The position numbers and the translations under genes were made by a program. The notes beneath the pieces were generated by a model, which was given only the letters and a program-made list of their open reading frames with translations, ran no database searches and had not been told where the DNA came from. Positions 1-5,324 of a stretch of 5,588 bases of DNA are shown piece after piece (within the stretch, counting starts at the first letter, position 1; each line of letters starts with the position of its first letter). Origin of the DNA: Eubacteriales Family XIII. Incertae Sedis bacterium (GTDB lineage: Bacteria > Bacillota > Clostridia > Peptostreptococcales > Anaerovoracaceae). Location of the stretch: the NCBI GenBank assembly GCA_031269205.1, contig JAISZM010000030.1, positions 1 through 5,588 on the forward strand, given 5' to 3'.

Positions 1-1
1 G

Positions 2-613
2 GCGCATACGGTCGCCGCGTCGTGTACGGACAGCAACCGCGTCGGCGTCATCGGCACGAAGGCGACGATAGAGAGCGAAGCCTACCGCGATGAGATACGG
101 AAACTCGCGCCAGGCCTGAAGATATTCGAGACAGCCTGTCCCGTTTTCGTGCCGCTTATCGAGGAGGGCATCATCAACGACGCGATTATGGATCTGTCGA
201 TACGCCACTATCTGGACGACTTTCTGCTTGAGAACGGGATAGACACGCTCGTTCTCGGCTGTACACATTACCCGCTTATCAAGGAAAATATCGTGCGGCT
301 CTACCCGGATATATCCGTCATCGACCCGTCCGCGGAGATCATACCCAGCATCGCGGACAGCCTCGCGAAGTACGGACTGCTCTGTGATGGAACGGGAACG
401 CTGAAAACGCCCATCCAAAGCGTCGCCGAAGACGGGAGCCGAATCGGCGACAGAGACGCTCGGCACGGTTTCGATCAGCGTCCCCTCAAGGCAGGGCACG
501 TCTTCTACGCGAGCGACTTGTCCGAAAACTTCGTGAACATGATAGAACCCATATTCGAGGGATCGGGCTTTACGGTAGCGTTCAAAAACTTCGATCTCGA
601 GCAGGCGGTTTGA
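2..613 (+). CDS. murI: Glutamate racemase, C-terminal part (5' end outside window)
   Basis: Cytoplasmic cofactor-independent enzyme that interconverts L- and D-glutamate to supply D-Glu for peptidoglycan. The open frame runs from the window edge, so 203 C-terminal residues are visible out of a usual 260-280. Family signatures are present: VGVIGTKATI followed by ESEAY, then ACPVFVPLIEEG, and the second catalytic cysteine in LGCTHYPLI (Cys codon at 260-262) with its neighbouring His. The first catalytic cysteine motif lies upstream and cannot be checked. An internal GTG at 149 sits inside the conserved ACPVFVPL stretch, so it is not the start. The end is unusual: about 38 residues (383-496) separate the GLL segment from the HVFYASD segment, where the family normally has roughly 10. 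The alternative is another aspartate/glutamate racemase-superfamily member, but GCTHYPLI with VGVIGT favours MurI. Confidence 0.95.
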   Translation, partial: AHTVAASCTDSNRVGVIGTKATIESEAYRDEIRKLAPGLKIFETACPVFVPLIEEGIINDAIMDLSIRHYLDDFLLENGIDTLVLGCTHYPLIKENIVRLYPDISVIDPSAEIIPSIADSLAKYGLLCDGTGTLKTPIQSVAEDGSRIGDRDARHGFDQRPLKAGHVFYASDLSENFVNMIEPIFEGSGFTVAFKNFDLEQAV

Positions 614-637
614 GGAAGAGGTCGCGGCGACGGACAT

Positions 638-654
638 CGGAGCGCAAGACTCCG
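638..654 (+). other. Small hairpin after murI
   Basis: CGGAG (638-642) and CTCCG (650-654) pair around a 7-base loop, 25 bases after the murI stop. No T-run follows, so it is at best a weak or factor-dependent 3' end for murI. Confidence 0.3.
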
Positions 655-665
655 CACCGCAGGCA

Positions 666-688
666 ATTACACGCGCCATTACACGCGC
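666..688 (+). repeat. 11-bp tandem direct repeat upstream of a promoter
   Basis: ATTACACGCGC occurs at 666-676 and again at 678-688, a 12-bp period with one spacer base. The second copy ends three bases before the -35 hexamer of the promoter at 692-720. That position would suit an activator or repressor binding site, but no known operator is recognised; the regulatory role is inference from position only. Confidence 0.6.
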
Positions 689-691
689 GGT

Positions 692-720
692 TTGAGAACG
701 AAACTCCTCTATGATATAAT
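692..720 (+). promoter_or_regulatory. Strong SigA-type promoter with extended -10
   Basis: The -35 is TTGAGA (692-697, five of six matches to TTGACA). The -10 is a perfect TATAAT (715-720), spaced 17 bp, with an extended -10 TG at 712-713. Transcription would start near 727-728 and give a leader of about 60 bases ahead of the acidic-protein gene. This makes that gene its own unit rather than a simple murI read-through. Confidence 0.85.
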
Positions 721-788
721 CAGGTGCAGAAGGAATCGGAGGTCTAATCCTACGTGGTGAGGAAAGGAAAAAGCTGCGGCTCGGCGTC

Positions 789-1355
789 ATGGAATACGAA
801 GATTTACTTTCGCTATTGGATATAGGTTCGGGAAGGGATATCGCGTACTTCGAACAGTACGCGGAACTCGTCGAGGGTGAGGACTACATTTCGCCCGAAG
901 CCCTCGCTCAGGTTTTCGAGGAGACGGAGGGCGACGCGCTCGCCGAGTTGACGGACGGCTACTTCGACGAACTTCTCGAGAGCGTACCCGACGACGAGGC
1001 GGAACTGTATACGCTGCTTCAGACGATAGGCCGCGCTCTGTCGGGACTGGCGCTCATCTCCGAACAGGATGAGGCGGCCGCGAACTACGCGGACGAATTC
1101 TTCCGGTTTCGCACGTGGTTCGCCTTTGAGAGCGAGGTGCGTTGCGAGAAGATCGATCCTACGGATGGAGAAGGCGAGGTGAACGTGCCTATCATGCAGG
1201 CTCTCGCTCTGTACCGATCACAGCACCTCAGCGACGAAGAGTACCACTACGATTTTTCCGAGGCTCTCGACTACCCGATAGACGAATACGCGATGCTGCT
1301 GGAAAGTTCGGATGGCGACGAAGAGGAGCCATACGACGACATCGACGAAACGTGA
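789..1355 (+). CDS. Highly acidic protein of unknown function
   Basis: I do not recognise the family. The 188-residue product is very acidic: about 54 Asp/Glu against about 7 Lys/Arg. It has no signal peptide or membrane segment, a single Cys, and an Asp/Glu-rich tail over its last 16 residues. The first 90 residues read as amphipathic helices rich in Leu, Tyr and Phe, which suggests a folded helical domain and not a disordered polyacid. Regular codon use and the strong promoter at 692-720 support a real gene. The ATG at 789 lacks a well-placed Shine-Dalgarno: GAGGAAAGG (759-767) ends 21 bases upstream, which is too far. That same motif is ideally placed for an in-frame CTG at 774, which would add five residues (a leading L/M, then RLGV). 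The gene converges with the DUF975 gene. The product is probably cytoplasmic; no function is claimed. Confidence 0.85.
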   Translation: MEYEDLLSLLDIGSGRDIAYFEQYAELVEGEDYISPEALAQVFEETEGDALAELTDGYFDELLESVPDDEAELYTLLQTIGRALSGLALISEQDEAAANYADEFFRFRTWFAFESEVRCEKIDPTDGEGEVNVPIMQALALYRSQHLSDEEYHYDFSEALDYPIDEYAMLLESSDGDEEEPYDDIDET

Positions 1356-1368
1356 TTTTGCGACGACG

Positions 1369-1383
1369 CGCTCTGTCAGAGCG
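1369..1383. terminator. Possible bidirectional hairpin between convergent genes
   Basis: CGCTCT (1369-1374) and AGAGCG (1378-1383) form a perfect 6-bp stem with a GTC loop. It overlaps the stop codon of the DUF975 gene and lies 13 bases after the stop of the acidic-protein gene. Neither strand has a following T-run, so it does not meet the intrinsic-terminator model. It is, however, the only structure available to separate the two convergent transcripts. Confidence 0.3.
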
Positions 1384-2272
1384 ACGTTCCCACAGGCCTC
1401 TCATCCGTGTATTTCAGTAGGCCGCTCGCGCGCTCATAGAACGCGGCGGAGGCAGTCCCTTGATACATATAAAACAAACCCATGGAGACGGCGGTAACCA
1501 GTGACGTCACTATCGCGAACAGGACGCCCATCCCCATATTGTAGCTGGGAGTCTCGCCCGTCACGATTCCCGACACGAAGGGCGTCACCAGCACCGAAGT
1601 CATAATCGAGCAGGCCAACACCGCCAACAACGCCCACCCTATGAACGAGATGTCGAGGCAGAACAGTTTCCACTTGTTGCCGCGCATGAGTCCCTTGCTG
1701 ACGTTTATAGCCTCGAGCGGACCGATGTCGGGGTTGTCCACGAGGATGCAGAACGCGAGCCTGTAGCGGTAGGCGGCGATAATGCCGGGTATGATAAAGA
1801 GCATCGTCCACAGCATGGTGAATATAGTCATAAGCAGAAAGAGCGCCAACGAGCGGCTGTAATGAGAGAATCCCGAAAGCAGCAGTTCCGTCGGCGCTTC
1901 CTGTCTGCGGCGGTATCTCAGATACACAGTCGTGATACCGAAGGTCAGCGCGCCGGTCACGAGCAACTGGTACAGGTAGGGGAGCATAAGCAGGTTGTTG
2001 TACATGGCGTCCATCGAGTTCATGAATTGCGCCTGCGAGGTAGAACCGAGCAAGAAGTCCGTATACGCATCCGTAAGCTTGTTCATGTTGTCTCCGGGAA
2101 AGCCGAGCCACCCGGCCATCGCAAGGATTATCACATAAGGAAGCGAGAGCACGAGAACGTAGAGCCAGCCTTTCAGGAAAGCGTCGCCCCATCTGTCCCG
2201 TATTCCCCGTCGCGCGAGCGCGCGGAAGTTCGCCGCCGGCTCTGTTATGATAAGCTGTTCGTATCGCATCAT
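1376..2272 (-). CDS. DUF975 family multi-pass membrane protein
   Basis: Integral membrane protein of unknown biochemical role, 298 residues from the chosen start. Hydrophobic segments fall near residues 35-55, 93-117, 142-166, 205-233 and 248-270. The DUF975 core is clear: LWTMLFIIPGIIAAYRY (about 154-170) followed by ILVDNPDIGPLEAIN, then KGLMRGNKWKLFCLDISFIGW. The N-terminus has the family's short basic amphipathic stretch (ALARRGIRDRWGDAF). I chose ATG at 2272 because GGGAG (2280-2284) lies 7 bases ahead. An upstream in-frame GTG at 2293 would add seven residues but has no comparable site. The long loop between the first two hydrophobic segments (about 57-92) is polar. The gene sits 134 bp downstream of whiA in the same direction and may be read from it or from its own weak promoter. 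Confidence 0.88.
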   Translation of the reverse strand: MMRYEQLIITEPAANFRALARRGIRDRWGDAFLKGWLYVLVLSLPYVIILAMAGWLGFPGDNMNKLTDAYTDFLLGSTSQAQFMNSMDAMYNNLLMLPYLYQLLVTGALTFGITTVYLRYRRRQEAPTELLLSGFSHYSRSLALFLLMTIFTMLWTMLFIIPGIIAAYRYRLAFCILVDNPDIGPLEAINVSKGLMRGNKWKLFCLDISFIGWALLAVLACSIMTSVLVTPFVSGIVTGETPSYNMGMGVLFAIVTSLVTAVSMGLFYMYQGTASAAFYERASGLLKYTDERPVGTSL

Positions 2273-2339
2273 GTTTTCTCTCCCGTCGGCCACGCGGCTG
2301 ACGACACGCGGCGTATTTCATTGCTCCACTTATTGAATA

Positions 2340-2368
2340 ATTTTATCACATCGGGCGACAGGAGAACA
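2340..2368 (-). promoter_or_regulatory. Possible extended -10 promoter for the DUF975 gene
   Basis: On the minus strand TAAAAT (2345-2340) matches TATAAT at five of six bases and is preceded by TGA, an extended -10 arrangement. The hexamer 17 bp upstream (TGTTCT, 2368-2363) is a poor -35. The region is locally AT-rich within GC-rich surroundings. Transcription would begin near 2333, about 60 bases before the start codon. Confidence 0.35.
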
Positions 2369-2397
2369 CCGCGGCAGAGCCGCGGGCGAAACGCCCG
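2369..2397 (-). terminator. Tandem GC-rich hairpins after whiA
   Basis: Two compact stem-loops lie 10 bases after the whiA stop. In plus-strand letters they are CGGGCG-AAA-CGCCCG (2383-2397) and CCGCGGC-AGA-GCCGCGG (2369-2385). They share three bases, so both cannot form at full length. Stability is high but no T-run follows on the minus strand (TGTTCTCCTGT). It may be a weak terminator, an mRNA 3' stabiliser or an attenuating structure ahead of the DUF975 gene. Confidence 0.45.
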
Positions 2398-2406
2398 TCT
2401 CAAATG

Positions 2407-3360
2407 CTACGCTTGCTCTGTCGCCTCCGCGTATTCCGCGATCCTTTTGAATCGCGCGCCGACGGCCGCCTTCCCTATCGGCGGGTTGAGCAACTGACCT
2501 ATCTCCGCGAGCGACGCTTCGGGATGGAATATGCGCGTGAGCGCCGTATCGATGAGTTCGCCCGGCAGTGCGTCGAGTCCGTCCGCAGCCTCAATGGCTC
2601 TTATCGCCGCAAGTTGCCTCTCGGACGCGCCGAGCGCCTTTTCCATATTTGCCGCGTCGCAGTTGTTCAGCCTGTTCGCGCGCCCTTTCATGTCCCTGAC
2701 CATGCGCACGTTCTCGAACCGGAGCAAACGCGCGTGAGCGCCCATGAGCGTGAGCACGTCTTTGATCTGTTCCGCGTTTTTCAGGTACACGACATGGTTG
2801 CCGCGACGCTGCCGGAGGCGCGCGTGCATATCCGTAAAACTGTTCAGCAGACGGCGCGCCGCAACGGCCGTGGCCTCGCTCGCGAACACGAACTCGAGGT
2901 TGTATCCTTTCTCGGGGTCGCAGATGATGCCCGCGCCGAGGAACAAGCCCTTCAGGCAGGCTTTGCGGCAACACTTCTTTTTCATGACGGACTCACCGAG
3001 CCCCGTCTTCATTTCGCGCTTCCCGCCCACAACGCTTATCACGCCCGTCGAAGCGAGAAGCACGTCGGCGGCGGAACCGGGCGGCACGGACAATTCGTAC
3101 ACGTGAGTGCGGCGGGCAGCGGCCTCCCCCACCATAAGCCTGACGCGCACGCCAAACCCTGATTCGATCAGGGTTTTGTAGCGGCGCGCGACGGCCGCGT
3201 TGCCCGTCGTCAGTTTCAGCCCTACGCCGCCCTTGCCGGCGAGCGTCACGGCGCCACAAGACCGAATAAAACCCGTTATCTCAGCGGTGGCGCAACAACG
3301 GTTTTTATTGCCGCTGTGCGCCATCTCGTTTTTGACTTCCGTCGTGAAAGAATCGGCCAT
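2407..3360 (-). CDS. whiA: DNA-binding protein WhiA
   Basis: WhiA is a DNA-binding protein built from a degenerate LAGLIDADG homing-endonuclease fold plus a C-terminal helix-turn-helix. It acts in sporulation-linked division in Streptomyces and affects division and chromosome segregation in Bacillus. The 317-residue length is normal for the family. Visible marks are: N-terminal SFTTEVKNEM; CCATAEITGFIRSCG (22-36); the LAGLIDADG-like GLFLGAGIICDPEKGYNLEF region (138-157); NCDAANMEKAL (233-243); and the helix-turn-helix with SLAEIGQLLNPPIGK (283-297). The ATG at 3360 gives the family's usual N-terminus. Its Shine-Dalgarno is poor: one AGGG lies only one base from the ATG, and another GGG lies 12 bases upstream, both within a repeat. 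The gene lies 71 bp after yvcK in the same direction, the conserved rapZ-yvcK-whiA order. Confidence 0.97.
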   Translation of the reverse strand: MADSFTTEVKNEMAHSGNKNRCCATAEITGFIRSCGAVTLAGKGGVGLKLTTGNAAVARRYKTLIESGFGVRVRLMVGEAAARRTHVYELSVPPGSAADVLLASTGVISVVGGKREMKTGLGESVMKKKCCRKACLKGLFLGAGIICDPEKGYNLEFVFASEATAVAARRLLNSFTDMHARLRQRRGNHVVYLKNAEQIKDVLTLMGAHARLLRFENVRMVRDMKGRANRLNNCDAANMEKALGASERQLAAIRAIEAADGLDALPGELIDTALTRIFHPEASLAEIGQLLNPPIGKAAVGARFKRIAEYAEATEQA

Positions 3361-3378
3361 ACCCTGTTTTTACCCTGT
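3360..3378 (-). repeat. Direct repeat overlapping the whiA start
   Basis: On the minus strand ACAGGGTA occurs twice (3378-3371 and 3367-3360) with an AAA spacer, an 11-bp period. The second copy runs into the first base of the whiA ATG. The repeat supplies both candidate ribosome-binding GGG clusters, so it covers the translation initiation region of whiA. Confidence 0.6.
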
Positions 3379-3433
3379 CCGTCCTTCTGTCCGTCCGTTC
3401 CCGCGCGCCGGGGCGACCGCTGACCTGTCCGTC
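3375..3433 (-). repeat. Three GACGGACAG direct repeats in the yvcK-whiA gap
   Basis: On the minus strand the 9-mer GACGGACAG occurs at 3433-3425 (overlapping the yvcK TGA stop), 3395-3387 and 3383-3375. The last two are part of a 10-mer, GGACGGACAG, repeated with a 12-bp period. The third and first copies together nearly span the 71-bp gap. The same GGACAG core also occurs in the rapZ-yvcK gap (4457-4452). They could be protein-binding iterons, RNA-binding repeats in the polycistronic message, or neutral slippage products. Confidence 0.6.
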
Positions 3434-4412
3434 AGCTGTGTCCGAGTATGCGATTGCGCGTGAGCGTCCTTATGACGTACGCGATCGCGTCGGCGTCGTG
3501 CTTCACATAACCTCGCTCTATGTCGATGAACCCACCTTCGATAATGTCAACGCCTCGGGCGCGTATGGCCCGCCGGTCGTCGTCGTCCGCCAGGAGCTGA
3601 TCGGCGCCTCCGTTCATGTATTTCGCGAGTTCATCGGCGGTCAGTTCTTTGTCGTTGATAAGGGCGTGGTCTATGGCGCCTTCGTCGAGGTAGTTGAACA
3701 AGATGGCCACATGTTCCGAGACGCTCATCCCGTCCGTTTCGCCGGGCTGCGTCATGACGTTCGCGGCGTATATCTTGACGGCTCTCGTGGACGAGATGGC
3801 TTCGCGCATACCCGTGCTCAAAAGATTCGGGATGATGCTCGTGTACAGGCTTCCCGGGCCGATGACGATGGCGTCCGCGTCCATGACGGCGCGCCGCGCG
3901 GACTCGGACATCCTGACGCCGCCCGACTCGAGGAACACATCCGCTATGCGTGACGACTCGCTCGCGACTACCTTGGGTATCTGAGATTCTCCGATGACGA
4001 TGCTGCCGTTCTCGAGTTCGGCGCAGAGGATCATGCGCTCCTCGCTGACGGGGATCACGCGCCCCCTGACCTGCAGAAAGTCGCTGATCCGCTCTATCCC
4101 GCGCTCAAAGTTGCCGTATATCTCCGCGGCGGCGGCGAGGATGATGTTGCCGACGCTTTGCCCGTCAAGCCGCCCCTCCGAAAACCGGTGCGCGAGTATC
4201 TCGCGCATACCCGTTTCGTCCTCGGCAAGCGCGAGCAGACAACTTCTGATGTCGCCGGGTGGCAACATGCCGAGATCCTCCCTGATGACGCCGCTCGAGC
4301 CACCGTCGTCGGCGACCGAAACGACGGCCGTCAGCTTCACCTCGTCGATCTTTTTAAGCCCCCGGAGCAGGACGGAGAGTCCCGTTCCGCCTCCTATGAC
4401 CGTTATCTTCAT
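3432..4412 (-). CDS. yvcK: YvcK family gluconeogenesis/envelope factor (CofD-like fold)
   Basis: YvcK-like proteins share a fold with CofD transferases. In Bacillus, Listeria and Mycobacterium they are needed for growth on gluconeogenic carbon sources or for normal cell wall, and bind UDP-sugars such as UDP-GlcNAc. The 326-residue product has the full motif set: VIGGGTGLSVLLRGLK (5-20), VSVADDGGSSG (31-41), LPPGDIRSCL (50-59), GQSVGNIILAA (84-94), VRGRVIPVS (115-123), IGPGSLYTSIIPNLL (184-198) and NVMTQPGETDG (218-228). ATG at 4412 is the start because MKITVIGGGTG is the family N-terminus and AAGGA (4424-4420) lies 7 bases ahead. The in-frame extension back to 4463 is not family-like. It sits between rapZ (62-bp gap) and whiA (71-bp gap). 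It is the product family that links this cluster to UDP-sugar status; that link is family knowledge. Confidence 0.97.
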   Translation of the reverse strand: MKITVIGGGTGLSVLLRGLKKIDEVKLTAVVSVADDGGSSGVIREDLGMLPPGDIRSCLLALAEDETGMREILAHRFSEGRLDGQSVGNIILAAAAEIYGNFERGIERISDFLQVRGRVIPVSEERMILCAELENGSIVIGESQIPKVVASESSRIADVFLESGGVRMSESARRAVMDADAIVIGPGSLYTSIIPNLLSTGMREAISSTRAVKIYAANVMTQPGETDGMSVSEHVAILFNYLDEGAIDHALINDKELTADELAKYMNGGADQLLADDDDRRAIRARGVDIIEGGFIDIERGYVKHDADAIAYVIRTLTRNRILGHS

Positions 4413-4436
4413 GGTGTCGTCCTTATCTCCCTCGAC

Positions 4437-4465
4437 GTGTGCGACTTCCCGCTGTCCGCGCACAC
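4437..4465 (-). promoter_or_regulatory. Inverted repeat in the rapZ-yvcK gap
   Basis: GTGTGCG (4437-4443) and CGCACAC (4459-4465) are perfect 7-bp inverted arms around a 15-base spacer that contains GGACAG on the minus strand. It occupies half of the 62-bp gap, ending 12 bases before the yvcK Shine-Dalgarno. It could be an mRNA hairpin tuning yvcK expression or a dimeric operator; no T-run makes it a terminator. Confidence 0.45.
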
Positions 4466-4474
4466 CTTTCGCGC

Positions 4475-5323
4475 CTATATATCCCGATGCTTCAGCACCA
4501 CGTTTTCACCCGCCTTCGTCAGGCGTTCCGCGGCTATGATCGCCGCCGCCACGGAGCGGTGCTGACCGCCCGTACACCCGAACGACAGGTTCAGACTGCT
4601 TTTGCCCTCCCTGATAAAGGCCGGCCTCAATTCCTCGAACATCGCGATGACGGAATTCATGAACCGCTTCGCCTCGGGCGCGCGCATGACGTAGTCGCGC
4701 ACCTTCTTGCTCTTGCCCGTGAGCGACTTCAGGCTGTCCACGTAAAACGGATTCGGCACGAAGCGCATATCGAACACGATGTCGGCTTCCGCGGGTATAC
4801 CGTACTTATACCCGAAGGACTGCACGACAGTGCGAAACCCGCTGGCGCCGTTCCCCTCCGCGAGCAGCTTGTTTATCGCCGTGGCGAGGTCGGCATTCTT
4901 CATCTCGCTCGTGTCGATCGTGTAGTCCGCGATGCGCCTGATAGGCTCCAGCGCCGCGCGCTCCGCCTGAATGGCCTCCTCGTAGGTCCTGTCCTCTCCG
5001 AGCGGGTGCGACCTCCGATGCTCGCTGAACCTTCTGATGAGGGCTTTGTCGTTCGCGTCAAAGAATATGACCTTGTAGCCAACGCCCCTCCGCTTCAGAT
5101 CTTTCAGGTTTTCCTTCAGGTCGCCGAAAAACTCGCCGCCCCGCACGTCGGTCACAAAGGCGGCCTTCGCCACCTTCTGCTTGCGTTGCGCGATGAGGTC
5201 GACGAAATTCCCGATGAGGCTCGGCGGCAGGTTGTCGATGCAGTAGTAACCGAGGTCCTCAAAGCAGTCCGCGGCGAGGCTCTTGCCCGCGCCCGACATG
5301 CCTGTGATGATTATTGTCTTCAT
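4475..5323 (-). CDS. rapZ: RapZ/YvcJ family P-loop RNase adapter
   Basis: RapZ in E. coli binds glucosamine-6-phosphate and guides RNase E to the GlmZ small RNA. The Bacillus relative YvcJ is a nucleotide-binding protein whose target is less clear, so the exact role here is not settled. The product is 282 residues, the usual size. Visible motifs are the Walker A GMSGAGKS (8-15), CIDNLPPSL (about 28-36), DVRGGEFF, FFDANDKALIRRFSEHRRSHPL in two parts, SFGYKYGIPAEAD with FDMRFVPNPFY, KVRDYVM, and the C-terminal FGCTGGQHRSV (248-258). The ATG at 5323 follows the upstream PHP gene's TGA with a single base between (TGAAATG), and GGTGAA (5334-5329) is 5 bases ahead, so translation is probably coupled. 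It heads the conserved rapZ-yvcK-whiA run. Confidence 0.97.
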   Translation of the reverse strand: MKTIIITGMSGAGKSLAADCFEDLGYYCIDNLPPSLIGNFVDLIAQRKQKVAKAAFVTDVRGGEFFGDLKENLKDLKRRGVGYKVIFFDANDKALIRRFSEHRRSHPLGEDRTYEEAIQAERAALEPIRRIADYTIDTSEMKNADLATAINKLLAEGNGASGFRTVVQSFGYKYGIPAEADIVFDMRFVPNPFYVDSLKSLTGKSKKVRDYVMRAPEAKRFMNSVIAMFEELRPAFIREGKSSLNLSFGCTGGQHRSVAAAIIAAERLTKAGENVVLKHRDI

Positions 5324-5324
5324 T

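Noticed and set aside
149..151. GTG as the start of the first gene
   Set aside because: The upstream frame to the window edge encodes conserved racemase sequence (VGVIGTKATI and ACPVF), so the gene is truncated by the window.
666..688. CRISPR-like or mobile-element end
   Set aside because: Only two short copies with a 1-bp spacer, no cas or transposase genes, and no terminal inverted repeats.
614..788. Riboswitch or small RNA in the gap after murI
   Set aside because: Only a 5-bp hairpin, a tandem repeat and a promoter can be seen; no known riboswitch motif is recognisable.
1434..2321. Long minus-strand open frame overlapping the DUF975 gene in another frame
   Set aside because: Arg/Gln/His-rich translation without hydrophobic pattern; the overlapping frame has clear DUF975 motifs, membrane segments and a good ribosome-binding site.
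2404..3162. Plus-strand open frame antisense to whiA
   Set aside because: Composition is typical of a reverse-complement shadow, and whiA carries full family signatures.
4413..4463. Extended N-terminus for YvcK
   Set aside because: The added 17 residues are charged and non-conserved, while the ATG at 4412 has a well-spaced AAGGA and gives the canonical MKITVIGGGTG start.
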